Shown here in pieces: positions 35,836-49,477 of a DNA stretch of 64,000 nucleotides (position 1 is the first letter of the stretch; each line of letters opens with the position of its first letter). The notes beneath the pieces were generated by a model. It was not told the DNA's origin and did not search any database. It was given only the letters and a program-made list of their open reading frames with translations. The position numbers and the translations under genes are program-made. The DNA comes from Acridotheres tristis (lineage: Eukaryota > Chordata > Aves > Passeriformes > Sturnidae). Where the stretch lies: the NCBI GenBank assembly GCA_037013685.1, contig CM072886.1:90136422-90200421 (forward strand), in the 5' to 3' direction.

Positions 35836-36919
35836 CATGTCATTAATACTCTTTTTAATACGTAGAGATTTGGACTAGTCCAGAGGAGGAGTAGCTCTAG
35901 TCTGGGAAATCCATGCACAAGTGTGAGGGAAGTCATTGTCACAATATTTTCTTTTTGAGAAAGAAAAGAAAAAGAAAAGAAAAGTAGCCAGCATGCTTTC
36001 TTTCTTTCCTGCTGGTGGTGAGGACTGTAGCATGGCATGTTATCACACTTCTTTTTTATCCCTTCATTGGTCTCTGTACCTTGCCCTTGGTCAAGGCAGA
36101 GACAGAATCTCCATCCTCATCCATCCAGTGGGAGCAGCATGTGTACAGCAGTCGAGGGGAGCAAGTGGTTCCAAAATCATGATATCAGAAAGTGTTTGCA
36201 AGACAGCACAGCCTCCCCAATGGCCTTAGGTTAGTCATACTGCTCGGTACAAAACCAATACAAAGAATGCTGGGTTCAGTTCTAATTATCCATTCACAAT
36301 TAATTCATAATTAAGAGCAACAAATGGCAGTGCTTTCCCACTCATTTAATGCCTTCAATATTGAAGGCTCTGAATCAAATTTTGTATGTGTTTGTCTCAA
36401 AATACACTTGTGTGAAACAGCTATAACTCAGCAATGTACTCATTTTGTGGAAATTATTATCTTGGGCAGTAAAGCTAGGCATTCATGATGGGGAATAAAT
36501 AAAATTGTAACTCCTTGTAGAGGGTTTATTAATTTTTGTGGATCTAACTTCTGGACAGTAGTTATCACTGGGCAATAAATTACTTAGATCAAGTTCCAAG
36601 CACCAAAAGGCAGAAAAACTGAGAGCAAATATTCCGAGATGTTCTCTTCTATTCTTTCTCTTCTATTCTTTCTCCATAGGCACATGTAGCTGGTGAGAGC
36701 TGGATGCGTTGCTCTTCTCTGCTGGTCAAGCTAGATTTGCAAACCTGAGTGTTTCCAGGCAGTCAGCACTACAGGGATGCTCTGGGCACGTGCCATTGTC
36801 TGACAAAGTCTTCACATGGCTGGAAATTAACTTTTGTACCTCATCTATAGCAAATAATAGGTACAGGCCACCAGGTCACAAGAGTTTCCTGGTGCTCAGA
36901 CAGAAAAGTATGTATTTTC
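35836..36919. other. Noncoding stretch, small GA tract, no gene
   Basis: Holds an AAAGAAAAGAAAAAG-type purine tract at 35957-35984 and a doubled 14-15 bp pyrimidine word (TCTTCTATTCTTTC) at about 36645-36674. The right part, from about 36860, may belong to the diverged end of the adjoining CR1 fragment. No gene was recognised. Confidence 0.5.
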
Positions 36920-37245
36920 TTGTGTGTCCATTACTCTTGTCCTGTCCCTGGGCTATAATGAGAACTATCTGGCTCCCTCATCATTCCTCTGGTCAGATAT
37001 TTATATGTTTGATAAGATTCCCCCTGAGCCTTGTCTTCTCTAGGCTTAATAGTCCCAGCTGTCTCAGCTTTTCCTCCAGTCCCATAATCATATTTTCTGC
37101 CTTTTTCTGGACTTGCTATTGTAAGTCTGTATTTTTCTGTACTGTGAAGCCCAGAGCTGGATGCTGGTGTCCAGACATGGCCTCACCAGTGCTGAGCAGA
37201 GAGGTTGTCTTCCTCTTCCTGTTCCTAATGCAGAAGATTGTGTTG
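36920..37245 (-). mobile_element. CR1 LINE fragment, antisense to + strand
   Basis: The + strand reads as reverse-complement CR1. Words in order are CTTGTCCTGTCCCTGG, GATAAGATTCCCCCTGAGCC, TTGTCTTCTCTAGGCTTAAT, AGTCCCAGCTGTCTCAGCTT, TGAAGCCCAGAGCTGGATGC, CATGGCCTCACCAGTGCTGA and CCTAATGCAGAAGAT. These correspond to the stretch near the end of ORF2 and the 3' part of avian CR1. The element is truncated on both sides, with small deletions, and is plainly dead. CR1 is the dominant avian non-LTR retrotransposon. A 188-codon plus-strand frame (36709-37275) is only the antisense of this element. Confidence 0.9.
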
Positions 37246-39483
37246 TGTGGTCCTGGGAGAGGCTCCTCCAGATGACAGCGACAAGTAGTTGTGTTTGAGT
37301 GCCATCATGCTGGACATGCTTGCTTGAACTCCTTGTGTTTGGTAAAGGAAACCATGAAATCTCTTACCTTGATCATTGCAGTACAACTCCTCTTTGTCTA
37401 TCACTTTTGCATGGAATTTATAGTCCACAGATCAAGGTTTCTTAGAACTTCAAGACAAAATTCTTATTTTTCTCATTTTTCACTTTTTCTCTTCTCTCTA
37501 ATCCACCTGAGTGTTTGAAGGTTACATTTGTATTTTCAGATGTATTATGGAAGAAGCAGGTAGGTGATGAGAACTGTGAGGGTTCTGAATCCAACTATTT
37601 TTCAGTGTGAGAAGCATAGAAGATTTATAGAACTAGAAAAAAATAATGTACTGCATATGTTTCTCAGCTTCCTCATCAGATTATAACATCTTAATGAGTC
37701 CTACAGGCCATCCGTAATACTAATTTTTGCATCTCAGAGCTTCTCCTCAAACTACAGTGTCTCTCTCTCACTTTCCCACTCTCTCCTTCTCTGTCCCTTC
37801 TCTCCTTTGTCTTCTGTAGGCAACATATTCTTTTGACCATGACTAGCCTAGAGAGTCCCATATGCTCCTTATGTTACTCTTGCTGGCTCTTTCCTTAGTT
37901 TCTAATGCCTTAATTCTTTCTGTGCTCTTTCTGTGGTTCTAGAACTAAAAATCTCAAGGGAGTTAAAAAAAATCCCTTAAAGACATCCTGTCTTTCTGCC
38001 TATGCTAGTGAATGGTGTTTCTTCTAGAGAAAGATTTGTAGCTATGACTCTCCCATCTCCTTATCACAGACCATGAAAATCACTTGTACAGCTGTCTTCT
38101 AACCATGAGCACCACTTTCTGCAGTACCCGGATTTACTGTCTATCTTCACAGTACTTCTGTGACCTTTGTTTCATCTCCAGTGTGATAGAGTTCATCAAA
38201 AAAGTTTATGAGAAAGCTAATAACTGATGATCAGATACATGAAATCAAATTGTGGTCTTAAAAAGCAGTGAAATTATTATGGATGATCTGTACAGACTGG
38301 AAGGGAAAAAAGGGACAGATTTTATCTGTGATAGATTAACACGTCTGTGGACACCCGCAAAGTAATTTTCAACATCTGTCAGTAAATACTGATTTTCTGT
38401 TTATTGTGTCTTTAAGGAGAATGTCACCTGAAGATAAAACATGAGGCAGCTTTACTTATCTGAGATGAAACCTTTCATTTTCTGTTAAGACTGCAGAATT
38501 TATAATAAATAAAATGGCAGGCTACATTTTTTTGCTGAGTAGTGCCACATTTGGGATCAAAAGTATATGAGGGATGTGGTTCAGAATGCAGTTACTGAAC
38601 TGGGCAATTGTGATAACATCTTGAGGGTCTTCCTGTATCTTATGGAATTATCTTAGAGCCAGGGAATAAATGCTCTTCATCTCTTAAACCTGCTGCTGTA
38701 AAAAAGACCTGACTCCCTGGGAGCTTCCCTGTTTTGGTGACATATGGTTAGATCTCCAAGTGTTGACCAGATAGTAACAACTACTGAGAGTCTTTTAGAG
38801 GATCCAGACCATTTAAAGTTGGTTGGTTTTAGTCAGGTTAAGTGTCTTTGTGCATGTAAAAAAGAACTACAAAGTATTACAAAACTCAACTGTGCTATCA
38901 ACTGCGTAGCAAACTGGAAAACAGTTGATAGCATACATAATAAATGTGATGTTTCCATCACTGTGCAAGATTATTTGAAGAATTACTCCTCTCATCCCTT
39001 GAAGTGGTTTGTGGCATGTACCACTGTGATGTAGGAAGTTGTTTAACCAATGAGCTGGTTATAGCCTCAGGCATTTGAGTCTGAATGAACAGAGGGCAAA
39101 ATCCTCTTTGTTGAGTCCAGATAATCCACCCAAGTAGAGTCTTAGCAGTGGAGCACGACATACTCTGATCATGAGGACTCTGACATGGCAAAGTCAAGAG
39201 AGGACATGTTTTGTTCAGTGTAGTATCATTCAGCACAAAATGAGAAAGTGAAGCATCACACGTAAGGTACCAAGAAAGGATTGTGCATAATACAACTTGG
39301 ACAATGAGGCACAAGGCAAAAGAGGAAGATACCATAAAGAATAAGTCAGTCAGCATGAAAAAAAGTCAGTAAAGCCTGAGGCACGGTGGAGACATAATAT
39401 AGAGGACAATACTGGTCCTCAGAGCAGTTAGCATAGATGAACTTAGCAAGTCAGTACCTGTGAAGAAAGCCCTAATTGTCTTT

Positions 39484-39499
39484 ACAACAACAACAACAA
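39484..39499. repeat. (CAA)5 microsatellite
   Basis: Five CAA units followed by AAT. A short simple repeat. Confidence 0.85.
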
Positions 39500-42400
39500 A
39501 ATTATTTTAATCAAAGAACTACTTGAGGCAGTCTTAGCATTGATCAGTAGCCGTGTAACTACTACATGAATTGCATGGTATTAGTAGTTTCTGCATAGCC
39601 TTACTCATGGTAGCCCATGCAAATATTTTCCAATTTCCTTTTAATGGAGGATGACCTACTGTTCAGTGCAACATTTCACAGTTTAATATAGATAAATCTC
39701 CCCCCTTTCTATCTTAGAGCTAAGCTAACCTATTGATTTGAAAAGCAACCACTGAAGACTGAAATTTGTTTTCACTGTAGAGTTTGCAAGATACGTGGAT
39801 CGTGCTGGCAATCAGGAGTTGTCATTTTTTGTCCCCTAAGTATGAAACCTTTTCCAAAATTGCCTGTCACTGATGATTCAGGACACAGAGAAATTAAGTA
39901 TTAATGCTTTTCTAGCAAGAGCCTAAGTAGTTGCAATGTAACTACAGTCACCTGGATGTCAAGAGTGACCCTTTATGACAGTGTTTTGCTCTGCAAATAA
40001 ATATTCACTATGTTGACATTTTTATAATGTAGTAAATAGTCATCCAGAAATACTGACTGCTCACTACTTAGCCAAAGGCTCTGTAACTGCTTCTGCTGGG
40101 CATTGTCATTGTTTTAGTGCAAGGACTCTCAAGGTTAGTCTTGGCATAACCACAATAACAACCGTATGTTTTAAACCCAGTCTCTGAGTTGTTTATTGCC
40201 TGCTTTTTCATAAAAAACCAAAGTTCCATAGCCAAGAAACCAACACATCTTGGAATTTAGGCAGCTTTCTGTAGGCACCAGCCCTGCTCTTTCCTGTGAC
40301 AATTGGGCTCTTGTGGTTGAAGGTAAAACTTAGTGTCTGTGCCTTCAGCTCAGCTGTGAACAGCAGTTAACTATCATTGCATTTCCCCTGTGCTTTGCCC
40401 TCAGATATGGGCAGAACGCTCCTCACATTGACACAGATCATAGAGTCTCTGTCAGAACTGATAAGCTCAGCATCCAAACCCCTCCTGAGCCATAAGGAAT
40501 GACATACAAGCCTGTTGGTCCTGTTGGCTGATCTCTAAGAATAGCTGCACCAGTGCCCCTCTTCTGCAGCCAGACTCTTATTAAAGACATGCTCAATCAC
40601 AGGAAAGATGAATCTTCCTGAAGGGTGCATGATAGCATTTCCCCTGACAGGTCTTCTTCTCTAAGCATATTTTTGATTTAATGGCTGCTCTCTATCAAAC
40701 TCTGAAACATGGTATTCCAGCTTTATCTGATATTCTGACCTGGACTTCAGAGAGGGATGAGTAGGAATGTGACAGTGTTCTGCTTTCACTGGGGGAAAAA
40801 AGGAGGAAAAGAGTGTGTGGGCTACTTTGTCTTCCTTGCAGCTTTTCTTCATTTAGTTATAACTCTTTGGATAAGTCTTAATTTGCCATTTTATGGACTG
40901 TGCTTATATGTGAGGAAGTACTTAAGAAACACGAGCTTGAGCCTCTGTCCCCATCCCACCAATCAAAAAAAAACCCTGAGAAAATGAAATTGACCCATCT
41001 GTTGTTCAGTGTGCTATTTTTCCCTTGATGTGCATGATTCAACTGAGTAACAAACACCAGTTGATGAAAGAGTAAAGGAAATAATCAGGGAAGCAGATTG
41101 ACAGAGAAACATGCAGTGTCAAATGACGTTTTTCCTCAAGTCTAGCTGTTCACACTGTTCCTCTGCTTTTTTATTTGGACTGCTGATAGCTCACCTCATG
41201 GCTTCCCACTTCCACGGCTAGCAAGCCCCAGCATCATAACACCAGAGGGAGGATGCCAGAGAGGGACAACTGAGAACAAGGTGATGTGTTAACTTCTCTT
41301 CATGGCCTGTCTCATGTGCAGATAATAAATGGAAAAATACTGGACCTATAAAAATTACGAAGACACTGGATCAAATCCAGTTCTTGTTACACAAAGGACT
41401 GTGTATTATGAAGCCCAAAAATGGATGCCAGCTAAATCTTTCTTCTGAAAGTTCTCAGAAGACTAGGGAATTAATATATTGTCTTTGGTATACCTGTTTT
41501 CCTGATCAGTGACTGGCAATGCTGTTGGACCACTCTGGTGGTGACAGAGCTGCCACCAGAATAGAGCACCTCTGTGTTTGTCCCTCTATCTGTCTGTACA
41601 CACACTATGTGTTGGTGGATCTGTCACATCCCTGCACATTAACAGCATATCAGAATTCTTTCTGTGTTCAAACTGATAAAAACTCCCTATGATAAAACTC
41701 CCAATGAAGCAGTTTGTAAACTGGTCTCTTCCAAAAAATTAGTCCGAAAATATCTTCAAGATCTTTCCTTTAGGATGATGCAACCTTATGTCATCAGGAG
41801 TACAAGAGCACCCACAGAAGCCAGCTTTGTAAAATCATTATTACAAATTCCTGAAAGGCTTCCAAAAACTGATGTAATTTGTTTAGATCTGTGCTAGGAG
41901 AGGTAAACTAGTACAGTAAGCTCCACCTTAATGCTGTTTATGTTTCAGTCCTTTCTAAAGACTTAAAAATATTATTCACACTTCTTTACTGACCATTAGA
42001 GAATTTCTAGGTAGTCAGCAGAGCTCACTGTTTTTCAGGAGTTGGAATTAATCGTCATTTATTAACACTGCAACATTGTCTCCTGCTGGCCACTGGCAGA
42101 AACAGAGTCGATTCTTTGGTGTGCCAAATCCCACCAGATCCCAGCCCATTTCTCTGCATTCTAAAACATGCTAGGAGTGGACTCCCTTGAACTCACAAAG
42201 AAAATTAAATATTCACCAAGGAACACCCTCTCTTCCTTCATATCTACATGGTGCTTTAATGATGCAACAGTGAAAAGAAGGTAAATGATTTTTGTGGTTT
42301 TGGGGATTTTTGGCTGTTCATATAGACCATTCTGCTTTCATATTCAACCAGAGGACAGGAAAGAAATAAGATTTATTTTTAGCCCGCTTCTTTGAATGTA

Positions 42401-44025
42401 ATAATTGGTGGCTGTGACAAACTCCCTGGGGAGCCTTGAGTTGGAGCATCTGCTCCCCACAATCTTTTCACAGAGACAGCCAGAGAGCCTCCTTGGTTAC
42501 TGCTGCCCGCCAGAAGACACTTATGCATCTCCAGACTCGTGTGGTCCGGAACTAAGATTTCTGCTTGTTCCCTTCAAAAGAAAGTCAGCAGTGTCAAAAC
42601 AGCCCAAAGTAGTTATATTCTTGAGCAGAACTGCTGTTCAATTGGGGTGCTACAACTTAACTTATATTCTATATACTTGAGTAATAAATATGTTGTCAGT
42701 ACTTACCTAGCTTGGAATTACTCTTAACTCGTTATTTTAAGGTAAATGCAAATACAAATTTTCAGAGAAGATGATGTAATTACAAAAATTGGTGACTCTT
42801 GCTTGAGACTTCAAAGATCATAAAATAACAACAAAAGGCATGATAACAGGGTGACTAATCCTTAATGCTTTTTCTTCTAGACATATTTGAGCAGTGAGTA
42901 AAAAAATCTGCAACACTTCCATGCTTTTTTTCATATCTTAGGCAAAATTGAAAAATCAGAATAAAAGAAGACGGCTTTCTTGTGTGCTATTTTGACATTG
43001 CATTTATTCTCTGTTTCTTTCATTTATCGGGACTGACATTGTTCAGAGCTGGGAGATCCATGCCTCGGTCTCAGAGTGACAGGTTGTATTTTATCTTTGA
43101 GTGCATGGTGAAATTACACAATTGTTTTAGTGAGAACATTAATGTAGAGGTAGAATAAAAGGGCCCAGAGGGCCAAATTGTGCACAGACTAACACCTGTT
43201 TGCCTTAGAGATTTAAATTAAGACAGAATTTCTTTCTTGTGCTAAATTCATCTCTCTTATGTGCAAGAAACTTTCACTTAAGCAATTTTGAGTTATGCAG
43301 ATCTAGCAAAACAAAATATGGCTTTTTGAGAAGAAGTGCCAAGTTTTATTTAATTTGAAACCCCACTGACTTCATTTGTGCTACACAAGTAAAGGAAAGC
43401 ATTTTTAAACCCAGAAACTTATTGGTGAATTCATTATGATTTGGAATACTTACACACTGTCACTTGTTCTTCCAAAGGAAGACTTTTTCAACCACTTCAC
43501 CAGAAAGTAATTCAATGGGTTAAGGCTATAAACAGCTCAGCTTTAAAATCCTTCCTGCTGCTGTGAAGAATAAAATCAGAAGAGGAAACTCTCAACCAGA
43601 ATTGATGGTGGACTGAGTTTTAATTGAAAAAAAAAGTGGAAAGGATGAATTTACATCCCTAGTTCAGAGAGTTCTCTGAACTACAATATTTTAGTGGGGC
43701 CTAGTGGGGCCTTCTTAGACATCCTTTCAAATTGAACTAAGTTGAGTAATTGCAAACAAAGGCTGCAACAAAATGTGAAATTATTGAGATTTAAAAAAAT
43801 TCTAATCAGTGTTCAATATCCATGAAACCTAGCCTCTAACATTTTGTCATTGGTTCTATGCACTCTGGGCTCTTGCAGGAAAACCAGATTCCCACATTTA
43901 ACCATTAAAGTTGCTGTCATCTTAAAAGCTGTCAAAAAAGTTGTAGTGAGGTGCTGAAAATAATGAATGCTCTCCTCTTTCTAAGGGCTGGTTGAACTGC
44001 CAGGTGCTTGAGTAACACAGGCAAA

Positions 44026-44051
44026 GTGCTGGTAACACGTGCTGGTAACAT
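44026..44051. repeat. 13-bp tandem doublet
   Basis: GTGCTGGTAACAC followed directly by GTGCTGGTAACAT. Two copies with one mismatch, consistent with a local slippage duplication. Confidence 0.9.
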
Positions 44052-47045
44052 GCACATCTGCTGCTAGGTATACTCTTATGGAAATTATTTGCCTTGATTA
44101 AAGAGTTTTCAACCATATTTCAACACCTACTGAATGCCTGGAAAGGGAAGATGACTTTCTAAGTAGTTTAAATGAAGGGATTAGGCTATGAAGATTTGCC
44201 CATCTCCTAAAAATAGACAATAAGGTAAAATGGGTGTGAGAGAAAATTATATTGCATTATTATTTTATTTATTTATTAACTGTATTCAATCTTATTCCCC
44301 AACCTGTGTGTGTTATAGGAGCCATGAACAGGTGTTGAGTTCAGCACACACATTTGGCAGCCAGTGATTGGTGTCCTGTGGCTATTTGGGATACATGCAG
44401 TAGCTCCAGTAAGCTTTGCCTAATTAATTGCATGTGCCTGGGACCTTTTCTGAAGCAGACAAACAGTGAAACAACATTCTATAGGAGAAATATGGTCAAT
44501 CTACTGGGCAATGCTTTTTGTTCTGGACTCTGAACTGCAGCTTGTATGACATCAGACTGTAATTTGCTTCCATAAACACTTCTTTTCCGAATCAGCACTA
44601 GCAAGAAAGGAAGGAATGGATGTGATTTTTACAGCCTTGATTGCAACATGCCTTCTGAAAAGGAAAGGTATACACGCAGCTAAACTATGCTTTCACTTCT
44701 CCAAATTCTAAACTTTGCCCAAAGGCTTAGTCATTGCTTGAGAGGCCACCCAGACCTCTGGGCAGCAGGGGAATGGCAGGTGAATTGGCAAGCTTTCCAA
44801 CCAAAAAGGCAACATTCACAATACTTGTGATAACGTGACTATTTCAAATAATCCAGCCCATTGTTTGAGATTCTTAAATTAGTTTGTAGAACTTGTACTG
44901 AAAGAGAATTTAGTCCTGAGAGCTCAGTGGAAGAGAAGTTGCTTTGCTGTAGCTTTTCCTTTGCTGATCAGTTCTGAGGAAAAAAAATTTTAAAAAGCCT
45001 CCTAGTTGAACAACATTGCTAAAATTATTTTCTATTTTGAGCATGTGTTTAAGCTAATCCTTTTGTTCCATTCAGAGCTCATCCGGTGATGCAGTGTTCC
45101 CTTTTTTAGTTCTCAGAATTGTTGCCCATGGCTAATTTATGCTCATATCTAAGCCTTTAGTGTTTATACCCTCTTTACGTGGACACCTCTGATTTCAGCC
45201 AACTGGACTTTGTGAAACTCTAAATGAATGGAGTGAACAAGGCCCTGATGGCAAGACATCTTGTAGGACATGCAGCTAGCAGGAAAGCATGAATCATGAA
45301 GGAGAGAGCATAAGCCTCATCTCTGGTCTAATTTATGCTATAGCCCTGCAGTGGTTTGGGCCTCTGTGTAAGGATAGACAACCCTCAGATCCTTCTAAAT
45401 TTTCCTTATACCCCTTAAAAGAACATTCTGCTCCTTTCATAGTAAGCAACTATCATCATCCTCAAATTGTTCTCATCTGGATAGATTCCTATGCCTAAAA
45501 CATAAAAAGATATTCAAGAAAAGAAAAGTACTATTTTGTTTTGGGCTAGATTCTTTTAGCTGGCTTCAGTGCCTACTCACATTCCATGTATTATGTAAGG
45601 TCAGTGCTTAAAATTACCTTTCCAAGAAAGACTTCCATTACTCAACTGCTTTGTACCACCTTGCTGTTCCACTGTGTGGCCTTAGCTCCCAGCTACATCC
45701 TACACCATTTCACCATTTCTCCCACTTACTACACTGTCATCTAAAAATAGAAGATGGAAAAAACCTCTGGATTGTGACTACTTTACTGTTATCTCCAGGC
45801 ATTGACTTGTTTCCTATCCTGCTCTATGTGGCAGCATGCAGCAACAAAATCTCAGCTTTTAGGAGCAAGTAAAATAACTCTATGCTTCCAGGAAGAAGAA
45901 GATCTGTGTTTTGGAATCACTGAAAAGGTTTGATGAAAGTGAAAGTTTTCTTCTAGTTTTCTAGTCCTTAAGAATCTGCTGTATGAGCATAATCCTACAG
46001 GAATCTGTGAAAGTGCAAATAATATTATACCAGCCATCCATTATCTCCCATATTACAAATTCTCCACATCTCTTGGAATTTCCCACTAAATTTTAAAGTC
46101 ATCTAGAGCTATTTCCAAAATACAGCAGTCGGTCCCTTAATCAGTCCCCATAAGTCTTGAAGACTTTTATATTTCTCAAATTTCCAAATGTTTTAAATAG
46201 ATTATTGCAGTGCCTTTGTAGCACCACGAAACATCCAACCCCTGCTGGGCAGGGGAATGACTGGGGATATCCAAGGATCCACCACAAGCAGGAAGATACT
46301 CTCTGTTTTAGCAGTACTAACAGCTTCAAACCTCTTGTCTCAGAGGCTAGGTGCAACTCAAATAACTGGATGCACAATCCTAGTCCATGCACAATCTGTT
46401 TTGGGCTGGGAGAGGCAAAGGGAGCAGTGGCAGCTATTCCCATGGGTGCTCTTCTGTTAGCAAAGGGCAGTGCTGACATTCCTCTTATTCTGTGGTGTCT
46501 TGTAATACCCAAAACTGCTCTAAAGCAGTGATCCCTGAATGGGCTTCCAAATTGCTGGCTGTGGTCTTGTTGTTATATCTCTTGCCACTTGAGACCTACG
46601 TCAGTAATTTCTCTTACTGGTCCTGTCAATTGTTACGTACTTTATTATAACAATGGTCTTAGAAAAATGTAAAACTACTCAGTGGTTAAGGTAAATGGAT
46701 TAGGTTCTTATGGTAGGGATAAGAGTAAAAAGAAGGGATCAATCCAGTCTTCCCGTCTAAAGGTTTTGTTTTTAATACTAATGCCATTTACCAAGTGATG
46801 CCTTAGGGAACATTGTACTCATATTGTGAAAAGTAATGGCTTATGCTAGACACAGCACTTCACATGCTCATTATGACACAGCCTTTTCTGTTACTGAATG
46901 TTGTTAAAAATGAGCAAACAAATTGAGACTACACATATGTAATGTCATGAAAGATACAGAGGAAATGCAGTGCTCAAGATTCAGATGAATTTTTGTAATA
47001 GGTATCTATACAAAAAGATATTTTTTTCTTTAATACATAATGACA

Positions 47046-47058
47046 ATATATATATATA
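47046..47058. repeat. (AT)n short microsatellite
   Basis: ATATATATATATA within TGACA...ATAATAAAC. A minor simple repeat. Confidence 0.85.
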
Positions 47059-47623
47059 ATAAACACATGACAAAAAGGCACAAAAGTAGGTATATATCAA
47101 ATTCCATGCTTTATAGGTAGGACTTGGAAATTTTTAAAATCTCCCTGAGAAGTTTCAACAGTACTGACACTCAGTAGGAGCACTTGGAGAAGCAGAAACG
47201 ATAGTCAAGTGCCTGAAAAGGATCTCTGCATGATATCCTGAAATAAGCACAGTAACTTAATACTGCCATCTATTTGTATGCACATAATTAGATATCCATA
47301 CATAGAAGTAAGAAAATAGGCACCTATATGATTGAGAAGTGACCTTTTTCTTTCCTTCTTATAGGTTTTATACTGCAGTTGCATCGAATTTGCTGTAAAT
47401 AACTGTGAACTATTACTTAACATTCACAGACTCTACCCATTCATCTCCTCAATCTGCTTGGGCTGATGCTGTCAGCTGCCATTGCTTTTTTGCCCACTGT
47501 AGATACTGCAAAGATCTTTCACACTCCAAAAAACAGTTCTGTTTTGGATGTCTAGGAGGTAGAAAAAACTTTTACAACAGTTACTGACATCTATTTTAGC
47601 AAGTCTATAATATCTAGCCTCAT

Positions 47624-47692
47624 AGAATTTCCTCTTTTACCAGTGAAGATATTGTTTTAGAATTTCCTCTTTTACTAGTGAGGACACTGTTT
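47624..47692. repeat. 35-bp tandem duplication, two copies
   Basis: Copy 1 (47624-47657) and copy 2 (from 47659) both begin AGAATTTCCTCTTTTAC and end in ACTGTTT or ATTGTTT, with a period of 35 bp. They differ at only four positions, all transitions, in the second half. This points to a fairly recent tandem duplication in otherwise unique DNA. Confidence 0.95.
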
Positions 47693-47895
47693 AAAAATAT
47701 AGATAAATTTGAGAACACAGCAACTTATATTTTCCTACCATAAAGAAAATGTTCTGCATGTTTTCATCTTTTTTTATAAGGCTCAATAAATTGAAGATGA
47801 ATATAAATCCTAGGTTTTACCCCAGGAAAGATTCTTTCCATCTTCAAACAAAGCCAAATCAGAGTATTTTAAAAAGGAGACACTTCCATTTTTTT

Positions 47896-47917
47896 GTTGT
47901 TATTGTTGTTGTTGTTT
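47896..47917. repeat. (TTG)n short repeat
   Basis: GTTGTTATTGTTGTTGTTGT with one TTA interruption. A short simple repeat. Confidence 0.85.
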
Positions 47918-49387
47918 TCTTATTTTAATTATTCCTGATAGAATCTGGAGGCAGAAAAAATATATTCTGCATCAGAATGTTTATTTGCATTTATTTGTCT
48001 TGTTCCCTCCTTCCTCCTCAATTCCATGCACGATTTTTTGATAATTTTCTGCTGTATTGCTCATCACTGGCAATTTTGTGAGCAGGTGAAATGTGCTCTT
48101 CTCAGGTGTGCCTGTTTCAGTCACTTGCCCCTTAGAATACACTTTAACAAACAATTTGTTTTGTAGGGATAAAGAGATGCCTAAGCAAACCCCAAAGGTC
48201 AGTCCTGGGATGCAGTCAATGGGAATACTCCCACTTACTTCAGTGGAAGGGAATGAAACATCACTTAATTGAACCTCCAAGACTGAAGTAGTTTAGGTAG
48301 CTCTTTCCCTCCAGCTGCATCCCTGCTGAGCCCACCTATGGATACACCAGCAGTGGCTGCTCTCTGGCCATACTCAGGTTTTGCATGAAGCACTTCAGAA
48401 ATATGTTATGGGGACACACAGAAAAATCTCACAACAGCTGAACGTTAAGGGCAAAAGAAAATTGTGGTTTTGAGGAAACTTAGTGTGTGAGGAAACAGCT
48501 GACAGGATGGCAGGGTGTGACCCTCTTTCCCTGAAGCCAATGGATCCTTTGTTATTTACTACAAGGGGTGCAGGACCAAGCAGGTGGGCCATGAGTTGGA
48601 GTTTGGTCCTTGTGCTGATCCATTGGTTTCTAAAGCATGCAGGATGACTGATGGGGAATTCTTCCCATGAAGGGACAGAACAGAATTGCTCTTTTTGCTC
48701 TCACAGCATCCCTTTGTCTGTCTGTCCCTCTTTGCTCTGTCACTTTCTAGCTGCCATAGTCTCCCTGTGGTGGATGTTCACACTTTTCTTCCAAGACTGG
48801 TCTTAAGCCCTGCCTATCCACAAGTCCAGGGGTGCAGAGAGAGCACGCAGAGCTCAGTGGGATGGGTGATGCAGAGCAGGCAGAGCTGTGCTGACAGCAT
48901 CCCCAGGGCCTGCTCCTTCAGTCGTGTGTCACAGCGTCACTGGCTCTCTTGCACAAGGACTTCCTCCTCTTTTTCATTTAGGACTGCTCTCAGCAGTAGA
49001 GCTGTGAAAATGCCTGCTGATGGTATCTTGTTCAGAATAGATTAGCATGTCTTCCATACATAAAAGTGGTCATATTTAATAAATACATTTTAATTTCAGA
49101 CTTATCCTCTATATCAGAAAAATATTACTGGGTTTTTTTGACAATGTCCAGTACAATTTGAATTCTTATTTAAATGAGTAAAACAATATAAACATGCAAA
49201 CATGTAGAGACAGATGTCATTTTTCCTATCCTGCAGAAAACACTACAGGCAAGTGATCACAGTGGCAAAATGTGAGTGGCTGAGTCTGGCAACCCCTCTT
49301 TGTATTCAGTGTGATCTCTTTAGGAAGAGATTTCAAATACTTAAAATGCATCCTCTTAGCTTGTTTAGGGTTTGGTTTTTGTTTCAC

Positions 49388-49402
49388 TTTTTTTTTTTTT
49401 TT
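49388..49402. repeat. T15 homopolymer
   Basis: A run of about 15 T after GTTTCAC and before AGTCAGATGACG. On the minus strand this is an A15 run that could be a relic poly(A) tail, but no retroposon body was recognised beside it. Confidence 0.85.
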
Positions 49403-49477
49403 AGTCAGATGACGAAGATCTCAGCCGCACACTCGGCTTTCTCTTGGTGCTGGTGGTATCACTGCTAATTTCAGGCT

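Larger units (their letters stand above)
37246..47623. other. Long noncoding stretch, no gene recognised
   Basis: About 10 kb with only short frames. Minor structure: (CAA)n at 39484-39499; an 8-bp-stem inverted repeat at 41534-41560; a protein-like 77-codon frame at 41664-41897; a TAGTGGGGCC doublet at 43692-43711; a 13-bp doublet (GTGCTGGTAACAC) at 44026-44051; and (AT)n at 47046-47058. No LINE, LTR, RNA gene or CpG island was recognised. Confidence 0.5.

Noticed and set aside
36709..37275. 188-codon plus-strand frame, the longest in the window
   Set aside because: Most of it is the antisense of the CR1 fragment at 36920-37245.
41534..41560. Perfect 8-bp-stem hairpin (TCTGGTGG ... CCACCAGA)
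   Set aside because: Too short for a microRNA precursor, no terminator context in a vertebrate, and expected by chance in this length.
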